Counted from the first letter of the stretch, positions 1 through 8,703 are shown. The stretch is 14,909 nt of DNA from Hyphomicrobiaceae bacterium (GCA_017353825.1 JAFMSC010000046.1:1-14909), one strand, 5' to 3'. Program-made: numbers and translations. Notes: generated by a model from the sequence alone, not told the origin.

Positions 1-17
1 CCGGCCTACGGGGTTGG

Positions 18-860
18 CTACGACCGCCGCCGGTCATTGGCGCCCGCGCCCTCGCCCGCGGGCATGTCCGTTGGGTCGTGCTCAAGCGGTCCCCTGGCGC
101 GCGCAGGCGGGGCCCTCATCGCGCCCCTCCGCACTTGCTCGGTGACCACGCGCTCCAGCTCGGGGGGCAAGCGGCTCACCACCGTCACCGGCGTGCCGAT
201 GGAAACGCGGCTCGCCAGGTCGATGACATGTCCGTTGAGCATGCGGAAGCATCCCGAGGAGGCAGCACGGCCGATCGATTTGGGGTCGTTGGTGCCGTGG
301 ATGCGGTAGAGCGTGTTGCCAAGATAGAGCGCCTTGGCGCCCAGCGGGTTGTTCAATCCGCCGCGCATATGTTCGGGAAGGTCCGGATCGCGTTCGCGCA
401 TCTCCTCCGGAGGATGCCAGTCCGGCCAGTTGACGGTCCTGCTAATCTTCTCCGTACCGGTCCACGAAAAGCCCTCGCGGCCGACAGAAATGGGATAGCG
501 AAGGGCCTGCGTCGGCGACTCCACCAGGAACAACTGCCGTCCCTTGTGGTCGATGACGATGCTGCCGACGGGATAGCTGCTCGGGAAGGCCACGCGGCCG
601 GGCGCTACTGGCGCGATCTCGGGCCGCGGTCCGCCGGAGCGGATCGCGGAGCCGAAACGCGGCGGGAAATCGTCGTCTTCGTCCCAATCCCTTCCGGGAG
701 GGAAGCCGTAGGACGGCTTCTGGTATTGATAGGGATAAGGGTAGTCCCGGTAGTTCCTGTCGTTGTCCCAGGGCGGGGGCCCCCACTGTGCGAACGCCGA
801 ACCGCTCCACAACGCGCTCATGGATGTCAACACGAAGGCTAGAACCGCCAACCGCAACAT
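18..860 (-). CDS. L,D-transpeptidase (YkuD domain), exported
   Basis: Predicted periplasmic peptidoglycan-modifying enzyme of the YkuD family (3-3 or lipoprotein cross-linking, or glycan attachment). The 280-residue product has a signal peptide (about residues 1-24, ending SAFA before Q25). A Tyr/Pro/Asp-rich linker follows (about 26-90), then the catalytic domain (about 95-228). The domain shows the family signature: His188 in HGTN, then the SSGCFRM motif with nucleophile Cys204 and Arg206. The tail (about 235-280) is Pro/Arg/Ala-rich and looks disordered. I chose the ATG at 860 because it directly precedes the signal peptide and has a GGGGAGGGGA ribosome site just upstream; the reading frame stays open to 989 but would bury the signal. 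The next gene on this strand lies 153 bases upstream, so it may have its own promoter. The family is certain; the exact cross-linking role is not. Confidence 0.93.
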   Translation of the reverse strand: MLRLAVLAFVLTSMSALWSGSAFAQWGPPPWDNDRNYRDYPYPYQYQKPSYGFPPGRDWDEDDDFPPRFGSAIRSGGPRPEIAPVAPGRVAFPSSYPVGSIVIDHKGRQLFLVESPTQALRYPISVGREGFSWTGTEKISRTVNWPDWHPPEEMRERDPDLPEHMRGGLNNPLGAKALYLGNTLYRIHGTNDPKSIGRAASSGCFRMLNGHVIDLASRVSIGTPVTVVSRLPPELERVVTEQVRRGAMRAPPARARGPLEHDPTDMPAGEGAGANDRRRS

Positions 861-1013
861 CGATCGTCCCCTCCCCGTCCCCCCGCCAGCCGCGCCGACG
901 GGCATTTCGCTCGACAAAATTTGCAAGTACCAAGAATGGGGCCGTCGCGCAATCGGCGGCTGTTGATGAGTTAGCCCGTATGCGACCATAAGCGGTCGCG
1001 CGTCCCCGCTCAG
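861..1013. other. Intergenic spacer upstream of the YkuD gene
   Basis: This 153-base stretch lies between two minus-strand genes. It contains the purine-rich ribosome site of the YkuD gene (about 864-876) and a less GC-rich stretch around 905-940 that could hold its promoter. I could not pick out convincing -35/-10 boxes. Confidence 0.4.
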
Positions 1014-1637
1014 TCACTCGCCCTTGCGCAACGCATGCCAGGTGCCATCAGCGCCGATTGCCAGGCGCCAGTGCGTGTACTTCCCCTTCTCTTTCATCTC
1101 GCTCGCGACGTTGGCGGGCACCAGCCTGAGCAGCTCCACCTCCTGCCGTGGCGTGAGCTTGCCGAGCGGCACCTCGGCGAAGTAGGGCCACACGTAGAGC
1201 TGGTTGTTCTCGATGTCAGCCCCACGCGGGATGGCCACGTATCCAGAGTCGAGAATAAGCGAAAGGGCAGCGAGCGTCTCGCGGCCTTGGCCGTCACCCG
1301 AGTTGGCCTTCCAGTGTGCCACCGGGTCAGTCTTGCCCGGCACGCCGAGATCGGGCTTCATGCCGCTCATGTCGTAGATGTGGCCCAGCTCCTCGATCCG
1401 GCCGGATTCGATGGCGGCCAGCAGGGCATCGCGCAGGTCGAGCACCGGCCGTGGCAAGCCTTGCGTGCCGTAACGCACCTTGGGCAGCGGCGGCGGCTTC
1501 TGTTGTTGCGGGGTGGCGGTATCAGGTTTGACCGGCGGTTCCGGGGAGGCCGAGTGCATCAGCGAGAGCACGCCAGCTGCGGCGAACAGCAGGCCCGCCG
1601 CCCGCAGGGCCCAGGCCGTGGTAGCGCTTTGCCGCAT
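1014..1637 (-). CDS. Conserved hypothetical exported or membrane-anchored protein
   Basis: I do not recognise a named family. The 207-residue product begins with a positively charged N-terminus and a hydrophobic segment (about residues 9-27), a signal peptide or single anchor. A Pro/Gln-rich linker follows (about 31-54), including a run of prolines, and then a soluble domain (about 55-207). The domain contains stretches such as IYDMSGMKPDLG and NNQLYVWPYFAEVPLGKLTP and ends WRLAIGADGTWHALRKGE, which suggests a folded periplasmic domain. The ATG at 1637 has a GGAG ribosome site 6-7 bases upstream. It lies upstream of the YkuD gene on the same strand, so an envelope role is plausible, but only by position. 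It is divergent from the LysE-type gene. Confidence 0.8.
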   Translation of the reverse strand: MRQSATTAWALRAAGLLFAAAGVLSLMHSASPEPPVKPDTATPQQQKPPPLPKVRYGTQGLPRPVLDLRDALLAAIESGRIEELGHIYDMSGMKPDLGVPGKTDPVAHWKANSGDGQGRETLAALSLILDSGYVAIPRGADIENNQLYVWPYFAEVPLGKLTPRQEVELLRLVPANVASEMKEKGKYTHWRLAIGADGTWHALRKGE

Positions 1638-1846
1638 GGGACACTCCAGCTCGGGCTTTCATGCATTGCCGGCGCTGCAGCGCGGGGCCCATGCCCGAGA
1701 AGCCGTCTGCGGCCCGCGCGGCAAAGCACCATATCCCCACCCAGGATATTGCGCACGATACGATATGTGACGGGCCTCAAGGCGACGGTGCCGACGGAGC
1801 GGATTTGGCGGATTCGGCGAGTTTGGAGCAAGCCCTAGCACTCTCC
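1638..1846. promoter_or_regulatory. Divergent intergenic region with inverted repeat
   Basis: This 209-base divergent spacer must drive both the hypothetical gene (minus) and the exporter gene (plus). It contains the inverted repeat ATATCC(1731-1736)-N7-GGATAT(1744-1749), followed by an AT-richer stretch GATACGATATGTG (1757-1769). LysE-type exporters are often controlled by a dedicated regulator, and an operator could sit here, but no regulator gene is adjacent. Exact promoter boxes are not clear. Confidence 0.3.
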
Positions 1847-2527
1847 ATGTCGCACATCCCCAATGTCTTCGTCATCGTCCCCGTCGGGGTCATCGCGGGC
1901 CTGCTGTTGGCCCTGCCGTTCGGGCCCACCAACCTGCTCGGCTTGCAGCGCGCGGTGGAGGGCGGCTTCTTCGGGGGCATGGCGGCCGGCATCGGCATCA
2001 TGCTGGGCGATGCACTGATCGCACTGTTCGCAGCCCTGGGCGTGAACGCCGTTACGGGCGCCATCAGGGAGTACCGCGCCGCCATCCAGCTCCTCGGCGG
2101 CCTCGGACTGCTGGGCGCCGGCATAAAGCTCTACTTCGTGCCGAAAAGCATCGCCACACACGTCGAGGTTGCCAAATCCTCCTTGCGCGATCACGTCTGG
2201 GGCATCCCCGCCATGTTCTTGCTCACGATCACCAACCCGGCTGCGGTACTTGGCCTGATGGCAATCTACGCTGGCTTGAGCACCTTCGTGCGGGTGGAGA
2301 CCGTGCTCGACGCCCTCACCATGGTGGGCTCTATCATGGGCGGCAGTTTCCTTTACTGGTTCGTGGTGTCGGAGCGCATCGCCCTTGTGCGCCGCCGGCT
2401 CGACGAGGTGCAGCTGGGGCGCATCAACGCACTGGCCGGCCTCATCCTCATCGGCTTCGGCGGGATCCTGATCGCCGAGGTCGTGCTCAGGTGGCTCGTG
2501 CTGTGGGGCGTGGCGCTGCTGTTCTAG
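1847..2527 (+). CDS. LysE/RhtB-family amino-acid exporter
   Basis: Inner-membrane exporter of the LysE superfamily, whose members expel amino acids or small metabolites using the proton gradient. The 226-residue product is almost entirely hydrophobic, with about six membrane segments (roughly residues 7-29, 41-66, 78-97, 117-143, 154-175, 194-223). Family-like motifs are PFGPTNLLGLQRA near residue 24, GIMLGDALIALFAALG in helix 2, and TNPAAVLG near 129. The ATG at 1847 starts just before helix 1 and gives the usual family length. Its ribosome site is poor: the nearest GGAG lies about 18 bases upstream. A TTG at 1823 in the same frame is therefore an alternative start. The gene converges with aatA. 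The substrate cannot be told from sequence. Confidence 0.85.
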   Translation: MSHIPNVFVIVPVGVIAGLLLALPFGPTNLLGLQRAVEGGFFGGMAAGIGIMLGDALIALFAALGVNAVTGAIREYRAAIQLLGGLGLLGAGIKLYFVPKSIATHVEVAKSSLRDHVWGIPAMFLLTITNPAAVLGLMAIYAGLSTFVRVETVLDALTMVGSIMGGSFLYWFVVSERIALVRRRLDEVQLGRINALAGLILIGFGGILIAEVVLRWLVLWGVALLF

Positions 2528-2680
2528 GCGATCGCTCCCTCCCCCAACGCAATCCGCCTTCTGCGTGCACGTCAATGGCGCGGGCAAACGGCCGGCGTGA
2601 TCCGCTGGCTCGTGACCCGGGTTACGGGCAGGATAGGCAACCTCGACAACGCGGCGCGCGCGGCAGCTGTCTGACAACCC

Positions 2681-2698
2681 CGGCGAGCTCGCTCGCCG
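2681..2698. terminator. Possible transcription-stop hairpin
   Basis: Perfect stem CGGCGAG / CTCGCCG with a 4-base CTCG loop between two convergent genes. No T-run follows on the plus strand, only TTCCCTCCT, so it is not a classical intrinsic terminator. The position fits termination or RNA 3' end protection. Confidence 0.3.
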
Positions 2699-2802
2699 TT
2701 CCCTCCTGCCGCCGACAGACGACGCGCGCAAAGAGAGGCGCATATGGGAGTACTCCTCTCTCGGTCGGCCGTGGAGACGTCTGCCAGCGGGTGGGTTAAA
2801 TC

Positions 2803-2818
2803 GCAGGGTCTGACCCCC
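2803..2818. repeat. Dispersed intergenic motif, copy 1 (GCAGGGTCTGACCCCC)
   Basis: This sequence nearly matches 8039-8055 (GCAGGGGTCTGACCCCC) and shares the GTCAGACC core, in the opposite orientation, with the two copies at 12882-12891 and 12935-12944. It lies 11 bases beyond the aatA stop codon. Confidence 0.5.
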
Positions 2819-2828
2819 AACCCCCCAT

Positions 2829-4052
2829 CTACTGCAAATTCCCGCAGAACCTTTGGATGCGAGCGCAGGCCTCCTCCAGCTCGGCATTGGAGGCGGCGTA
2901 GGAGACGCGGAAGAACGGGCTCATGGCGAACGCCGCCCCGTGCACCACCGCCACGCCCTCCTCGTCGAGCAGCGCCAGCGCGAAGTCCTCGTCGGTGTTG
3001 AGCGTGACACCCTTGGGGGTGGTCTTGCCGATCACCCCAGCGCACGAGGGGTAGACGTAGAACGCGCCTTCGGGTTTGGGGCACTTGATGCCGCTCGCCT
3101 GGTTCAGCATCGACACAACGAGGTCGCGGCGCTCCTTGAAGGCCCTGGCGTTGCGGGGGATAAAGTCCTGCGGACCGTTCAGCGCCTCCACGCCCGCCCA
3201 CTGCGTGATCGACGACGGGTTGGACGTGGACTGCGACTGCAGCTTGCACATGGTCGTGATGAGCGGCTCCGGCCCGCCCGCATAGCCCAGCCGCCAGCCC
3301 GTCATGCAGTAGGCCTTGGAGAAGCCGTTGAGGGTGAGCGTGCGCCCGTACAACTCAGGCTCCACCTGGGCCGGCGTGTAGAAGGTGCGGCCGTCGTAGA
3401 GAAGGTGCTCGTACATGTCGTCGGTCAGCACCCACACGTGCTGGTTCTTCGGCCGCATGAGCACGTCGGTCAGCGCCTTTAGCTCCTCCCCGCTGTAGGC
3501 GGCCCCCGAGGGGTTGCAGGGTGCGTTGAACACCAGCCATTTCGTGCGCTCGGTGATGGCGGCGTCCAATACCTCGGGCTTTAGGCGATAGCCGTCCTCG
3601 ATCCGGCACGGCGCCGACACCGGCTTGCCGCCGCCCAGCAGCACGATATCGGCATATGACACCCAGTAGGGCGCCGGGATCACCACCTCCTCGTTGGGGT
3701 TCAGCGTGCAGATCAGCGCATTGTAGAGCACCTGCTTGCCGCCGGTGCCTACGGAGATCTGCGAGGCCTTGTAGTCGAGTGCGTTTTCGCGCTTGAATTT
3801 GGCGACGATGGCGGCCTTCAGCTCCGGAATCCCATCCACGTCGGTGTACTTGGTCTTGCCCTCCTTGAGGGCACGCACTGCGGCTTCCTTGATGTTGTCG
3901 GGCGTGTCGAAGTCGGGCTCACCGGCCGATAGGGAGATCACGTCGCGGCCCTTGGCCTTCAGCTCGCGCGCCTTGGTCGCCATACCGATGGTCTGGGACG
4001 GTGAGATGCGGTTGACGCTGTCGGAGAAGAAGCGGGCTGGAAGCGCTCCCAT
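2829..4052 (-). CDS. aatA: Aspartate/prephenate aminotransferase (class I, subgroup 1-beta)
   Basis: PLP-dependent cytosolic enzyme that moves amino groups between aspartate and 2-oxoglutarate. Members of this subgroup often also transaminate prephenate to arogenate in phenylalanine/tyrosine synthesis. The 407-residue product matches the Rhizobium AatA pattern throughout: SAGEPDFDTP (42-51), KYTDVDGIPEL (68-78), VGTGGKQ (101-107), PAPYWVSY (126-133), NAPCNPSG (176-183), LTDDMYEHL (209-217), the Schiff-base lysine K246 in NGFSKAYCMTGWRLGYA, and carboxylate-binding R382 in FFRVSYA. I chose the ATG at 4052 because homologues start close to this SDSVNRISPSQT region and an AGAGAGG ribosome site lies 6-7 bases upstream; the open frame to 4310 does not look coding. 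It is apparently a single gene. Ser-for-Thr in NPSG is normal for this subgroup. Confidence 0.95.
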   Translation of the reverse strand: MGALPARFFSDSVNRISPSQTIGMATKARELKAKGRDVISLSAGEPDFDTPDNIKEAAVRALKEGKTKYTDVDGIPELKAAIVAKFKRENALDYKASQISVGTGGKQVLYNALICTLNPNEEVVIPAPYWVSYADIVLLGGGKPVSAPCRIEDGYRLKPEVLDAAITERTKWLVFNAPCNPSGAAYSGEELKALTDVLMRPKNQHVWVLTDDMYEHLLYDGRTFYTPAQVEPELYGRTLTLNGFSKAYCMTGWRLGYAGGPEPLITTMCKLQSQSTSNPSSITQWAGVEALNGPQDFIPRNARAFKERRDLVVSMLNQASGIKCPKPEGAFYVYPSCAGVIGKTTPKGVTLNTDEDFALALLDEEGVAVVHGAAFAMSPFFRVSYAASNAELEEACARIQRFCGNLQ

Positions 4053-4111
4053 GGCGGCCTCTCTGGTGCCTTGGTTGGGGTTGCAATCGGCGCAGTCGGC
4101 AGACGGCGCGG

Positions 4112-4139
4112 ACCCTACGCCGCGACGTCCCCGAGTCAA
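4112..4139 (-). promoter_or_regulatory. Possible aatA promoter
   Basis: On the minus strand TTGACT (4139-4134) is followed after 16 bases by TAGGGT (4117-4112). This would start transcription about 50-60 bases before the aatA ATG. The -35 box is good and the -10 box is weak. Confidence 0.3.
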
Positions 4140-4903
4140 GCGCGCATTGACCACGCGGCCACCCGCGATGCGAGTGGCGTCAATCTGGGGAGCGGCCTGC
4201 CGGGCGCCCCAGCCCCCGGAGACTTGAGCACGGACCTCCTCGAGCGCGAGCGCAGGATTTTTACGCTCTGAGCTGTCCCATTCGTCACGACTGCTGCACG
4301 ACCTCGGCATGGGTGGGGGCGATGCCGGCCCTCACTTTTCCATATCATCGACGATCGGTGCGGGACGGACTTCGCGGCCTGGATACACAGTGGCGCACCT
4401 TCTTCAACAATGTACGGCGGCTCCTCACTTGCCAGCCATCGCCGGTCGGGTGGCGGCCGCGTGGCATCCTTTGATCGCCCGATGGCGTTGGGCCCTTTGG
4501 CTGGTCGCATGGCCGTCGCAGGGGCGTATCCTGCCTACATTTGCCTGCACTCGGCCGGCTCTGCACACCATCTGGCCGAGGCGAGAGCTGCGGCCATCGC
4601 CCTTGGCCCAAGCGTCCGGCAGGGTGTGGTCAATTCGGCCGATCGCAGGTCGGCTAGCACCAGGCTGATTTGCCGCGCTCTGAGCTACCTCAGGCCGGCT
4701 CCGCTTCGGCAACCTGGCAGGTGCGAGCCGGGGCGCACCCCCATCCATACCCGCGTCACGGGAAGGTCCGGCATGGGCAAGCAGGTGAGGGGCGTTGGCG
4801 GCGCCAAGAGCGGCCAAAGGCGGGCCCGGTTGCGCGGCAGGCGTGGGGACTTGCCATTTTCTCCAGAGAGGCTGGTAAGAAGGCTGGCAAGCAAGAAACC
4901 AAA

Positions 4904-4915
4904 ACAACATGTTGT
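4904..4915. promoter_or_regulatory. Perfect 12-bp palindrome, operator candidate
   Basis: ACAACATGTTGT reads the same on both strands. It lies in an unusually AT-rich patch 46 bases before the start codon of the small gene at 4961, where a repressor or activator could bind. No known regulator can be assigned. Confidence 0.3.
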
Positions 4916-4960
4916 CAAAATGAGCAGCCAGGGAGATGGTAGGAACAAACCTCAGCAACC

Positions 4961-5194
4961 ATGAAGCCCTGGATCTTCTACACCATCGTGGCCTGGCAGG
5001 TGACCCCACTGGCCCCTGTCGAGCAGAAGACGCTGGTCCTCCAGTTCGAGTCGCTCAAGGAGTGCCTGTCGGTTGCCGATCAGGTGGAGTCCCAGATCAA
5101 GGAGATGAAGTCGATCTTCTACCTGAAGCAGATCAGCTGCCTGTCCTGCGAGAGCCTCTACGGCAAAGACCGCTGCAAAGCGAAGCGTTCCTAA
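4961..5194 (+). CDS. Small cysteine-containing hypothetical protein
   Basis: Not a family I can name. The 77-residue product has a hydrophobic N-terminus (about residues 3-20: WIFYTIVAWQVTPLAP) that may be a short signal or anchor. An amphipathic helical region follows (about 28-57), then four cysteines overall, with a CLSC pair near residues 62-65 and further cysteines near 37 and 72. The C-terminus is basic (KDRCKAKRS). Codon use is strongly G/C at third positions, much more so than in the surrounding frames, so it is very likely a real gene. An in-frame TAG at 4940 forces a start at or after the ATG at 4961. The nearest purine-rich site (AGGA, 4941-4944) is about 16 bases away, so translation initiation may be weak or unusual. 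It converges with thiC. Such short proteins are often periplasmic in alphaproteobacteria, but that is inference. Confidence 0.75.
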   Translation: MKPWIFYTIVAWQVTPLAPVEQKTLVLQFESLKECLSVADQVESQIKEMKSIFYLKQISCLSCESLYGKDRCKAKRS

Positions 5195-5356
5195 AAGGCG
5201 GCGCGGGAACGGGCGCCGGCTGAGGTGGCCACCCCCCGTGTCGTTGCTCGGCGCCCGCAGCCCATCTCGGGGCGGCAGGGGGCAATGGCACGGGCTCCAG
5301 TCAAATCGCCTGCGAAGGAGGCCGCGCGCTGGGAGCGACGCTTGCGCGCCAGCTGG
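5195..5356. other. Convergent spacer between the small gene and thiC
   Basis: This 162-base GC-rich spacer has no gene. It contains the perfect palindrome GGTGGCCACC (5224-5233). No T-run terminator is visible for either gene. Confidence 0.5.
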
Positions 5357-7279
<1,923 letters not shown>

Positions 7280-7286
7280 CTCCACC

Positions 7287-7679
7287 TCACGTGTCAGGCC
7301 CGTAGGCCTTGTAGGAAAGAAAGGCACCCGCAACCAAGAGCACGAGGCCGCCGATCACGAGGCCGGCGACGCTGCCCGAGAATGCCTCGGCGATCGGAGC
7401 GACGCCTTGTGGGAGCCACATGCGCACGAGGCCGCTTACGACGGCGAGCCAGCCGACCACGGTGACGATGACCGGCCAGCCGCTGGTCCACACGTTGTGG
7501 ACGCGCACGATGGCGAGCCCGGCCAGAAGGGTCAGGAGTCCGGAGAGGAAGATCAGCGCATAATTGTGCGCGACCTCGCCGATCATTGACGGGATGATGT
7601 TGCGGTTAAGGAGCATGGCGATGCCGATGGCGACGAGCAGCGGCCCGACCAGCCCGGCGATCTGCTTGGAGTGTGTCAT
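7287..7679 (-). CDS. Unrecognised four-helix membrane protein, first gene of the thiC unit
   Basis: Small integral membrane protein of 130 residues with four predicted membrane segments (about 6-24, 40-58, 68-88, 103-122) and short polar ends. Inter-helix stretches include NRNIIPSMIGEVAHN, VRVHNVWTSGWPV and RMWLPQGVAP. I cannot assign a named family. The ATG at 7679 lies directly after the TPP riboswitch, whose last arm holds the likely ribosome site (AAGGGACGG, 7694-7686). Its stop is 7 bases before thiC, so both genes are almost certainly co-transcribed and this one is the more directly riboswitch-controlled. An open frame to 7721 would start inside the riboswitch and is rejected. By position it may help move thiamine, its pyrimidine or a related compound, or a cofactor of ThiC; there is no catalytic or binding motif to support a choice. 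Confidence 0.85.
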   Translation of the reverse strand: MTHSKQIAGLVGPLLVAIGIAMLLNRNIIPSMIGEVAHNYALIFLSGLLTLLAGLAIVRVHNVWTSGWPVIVTVVGWLAVVSGLVRMWLPQGVAPIAEAFSGSVAGLVIGGLVLLVAGAFLSYKAYGPDT

Positions 7680-7684
7680 GGTTG

Positions 7685-7780
7685 TCCGTCCCTTCGCCGG
7701 CATGACCCGGATCAGGTTCAAAGGGTGGCGGCGCGGGCTTCAGCGCCGTCTCAGCCGGCTGCCGCCGGCCCCCCTGGAAG
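7685..7780 (-). ncRNA. TPP riboswitch (THI element)
   Basis: Read on the minus strand, the leader contains the two hallmark TPP-sensing segments. CTGAGA (7754-7749) lies at the end of a GCCGGC/GCCGGC stem, and ACCCTTTGAACCTGAT lies at about 7725-7710. The latter continues into the CCGG...CCGG arm and GCGAAGGGA at the 3' end. Between the halves is a perfect CGGCGC/GCGCCG variable stem (P3). The last arm overlaps the probable ribosome site of the 130-residue protein, so TPP binding most likely blocks translation start. Boundaries are estimated by matching to the known element. Confidence 0.95.
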
Positions 7781-7786
7781 GCCATC

Positions 7787-7814
7787 AGTGTAGGCCGATC
7801 GCGCAGGGTGTCAA
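7787..7814 (-). promoter_or_regulatory. Sigma70-type promoter of the thiamine unit
   Basis: On the minus strand a perfect -35 box TTGACA (7814-7809) is followed after 16 bases by TACACT (7792-7787). The predicted start point near 7780 coincides with the first bases of the TPP riboswitch, which supports both calls. Confidence 0.7.
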
Positions 7815-7932
7815 CGACAGGCGCGTGCGGCGCGCAATGTGGCCGGGTCTCATCCTCTGAATTGGCTCTTCCGCCTGCCGTGAACGGCTCCGCCACACCG
7901 AGCCTACGACCCTGACCGCGACGCCGTGATCG

Positions 7933-7961
7933 GATCCTCCGCCTGGCGGCGGTGGAGGATC
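7933..7961 (-). terminator. Possible hairpin terminator after the Lrp gene
   Basis: GATCCTCC (7933-7940) pairs with GGAGGATC (7954-7961), with a further GCC/GGC pair inside. It lies 110 bases past the Lrp gene stop and upstream of the thiamine promoter, where a stop would be expected. No T-run follows on the minus strand, so it would be a weak or factor-dependent terminator. Confidence 0.3.
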
Positions 7962-8027
7962 AACGCAGGGCCCTCGGGGGTCGACCACCAGCAAGCGCCT
8001 GCAGCTTGGGGGATCGCCGCTCGATGA

Positions 8028-8054
8028 GGTCTGACCCCGCAGGGGTCTGACCCC
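8028..8054. repeat. Dispersed intergenic motif, tandem pair (GGTCTGACCCC x2)
   Basis: Two identical 11-bp copies (8028-8038 and 8044-8054) with a 16-base period. The second sits inside the near-palindrome GGGGTC-T-GACCCC. It shares its core with 2803-2818 and, inverted, with 12882 and 12935. It lies just past the stop codon of the Lrp gene. Confidence 0.6.
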
Positions 8055-8069
8055 CTCAGAGTTCGAAGA

Positions 8070-8618
8070 TTAGGCACTGGGAGCCTTCCCGCTTATCGCA
8101 CCCGTGTCCCTCTGCCGCCGCGCCTCCGCCAGCGGCGTGTGGGCCCGATGCTGCCCGAGGGCGAAGTCGAGCGGCAGAGCGGTGGTGTATTTGATCTGCT
8201 CCATGGCGAAGGCCGACGACACCTTCGAGATCTGAATGCGCGAGATCAGCTTCTTGTAGAAGGCGTCGTAGGAGGCGATGTCAGGCACCACCACGTGCAG
8301 CAAGTAGTCGACATCGCCGCTCATGCGGTAGAGTTCGATGACCTCGGGGAAGTCCACCACAGCGGCGTGGAATTTCTCGAGCCAGGCCAAGGAATGCTGG
8401 TCGGTCTTGATCGACACGAACACGGTGACACCGGCGTTCACCAACGTGGGCTCGAGGATGGCCACCCGGCGCTTGATGACGCCCGCCTCCTCCAGCTTCT
8501 GGATGCGCCGCCAGCACGGCGTTGTGGAAAGGCCCACCTCCTTGCCGACGTCGGCAACGGAGCGGGTGCAGTCTTGCTGCAGGATGCGCAGAATCTTGAC
8601 GTCCATCTCGTCGAGCAT
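8070..8618 (-). CDS. Lrp/AsnC-family transcriptional regulator
   Basis: DNA-binding regulator that usually senses an amino acid or related metabolite and controls nearby transport or catabolic genes. The 182-residue product has an N-terminal winged helix-turn-helix (about 5-60: DVKILRILQQD, VADVGKEVGLSTTPCWRRIQKLEEAGVI). The C-terminal RAM effector domain (about 65-150) includes the typical turn MSGDVDYLLHVVVPD (99-113). A charged tail of about 27 residues goes beyond the usual length of about 155 and looks disordered. The start at 8618 gives the normal MLDEMDVKIL beginning; its ribosome site is weak, and a second ATG at 8606 is possible. It follows the amidase gene on the same strand but has a 273-base leader with its own operator-like palindrome, so it is probably separately transcribed and autoregulated. 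The effector is unknown; an amino acid made or used by the neighbouring enzymes is the natural guess. Confidence 0.93.
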   Translation of the reverse strand: MLDEMDVKILRILQQDCTRSVADVGKEVGLSTTPCWRRIQKLEEAGVIKRRVAILEPTLVNAGVTVFVSIKTDQHSLAWLEKFHAAVVDFPEVIELYRMSGDVDYLLHVVVPDIASYDAFYKKLISRIQISKVSSAFAMEQIKYTTALPLDFALGQHRAHTPLAEARRQRDTGAISGKAPSA

Positions 8619-8671
8619 GGGGTAGCCTGACCGATTGCGGCCCGGGCCGTAGCCCGGCGTTGGCTGCCAGT

Positions 8672-8686
8672 TGGAACATTATTCCA
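8672..8686. promoter_or_regulatory. Lrp-type operator candidate
   Basis: TGGAACATTATTCCA is a 15-bp interrupted palindrome (TGGAA-N5-TTCCA) with an AT-rich centre, the size and shape of sites bound by Lrp-family proteins. It lies 54 bases before the start of the Lrp gene, just downstream of the predicted start point. This fits autorepression. Confidence 0.5.
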
Positions 8687-8703
8687 CGGCGCGGCCATAA
8701 GAG

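Larger units (their letters stand above)
2528..2828. other. Convergent intergenic region with hairpins
   Basis: This 301-base spacer separates two genes that point at each other. I see no coding potential. It contains a 7-bp hairpin (2681-2698), a 7-bp stem AGAGAGG/CCTCTCT (2732-2738 with 2755-2761) around the perfect palindrome GGAGTACTCC (2747-2756), and one copy of the GGTCTGAC repeat (2803-2818). Confidence 0.6.
4053..4960. other. Long region without a convincing gene
   Basis: These 908 bases hold several open frames on both strands, the longest at 4410-4964 on plus. They lack the strong third-position G/C bias of real genes here, are rich in Arg/Ser/Gly/Pro, and show no recognisable domain. 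The left end carries the aatA leader. The last 100 bases are AT-richer, contain a 12-bp perfect palindrome, and probably hold the promoter of the small gene at 4961. The middle could be a decayed gene or an RNA locus, but nothing specific is visible. Confidence 0.5.
7815..8069. other. Spacer between the Lrp gene and the thiamine promoter
   Basis: This 255-base stretch has no gene. It contains an imperfect hairpin (7933-7961) and two tandem copies of the GGTCTGACCCC motif (8028-8054). Confidence 0.6.

Noticed and set aside
1835..2887. 350-codon open frame antisense to the exporter gene
   Set aside because: It is the antisense shadow of a clear membrane protein; the His/Asp/Gln-rich product is typical of such shadows.
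4410..4964. 184-codon open frame on the plus strand
   Set aside because: Third-position composition is near random for this GC-rich DNA, the product is rich in Arg/Ser/Gly, and no domain is visible.
4425..5009. 194-codon open frame on the minus strand
   Set aside because: No coding bias, and it runs antisense through the start of the much better supported small gene at 4961.
7680..7721. Longer N-terminus for the four-helix membrane protein
   Set aside because: The extension would be translated from within the TPP riboswitch; the ATG at 7679 with the riboswitch-arm ribosome site fits better.
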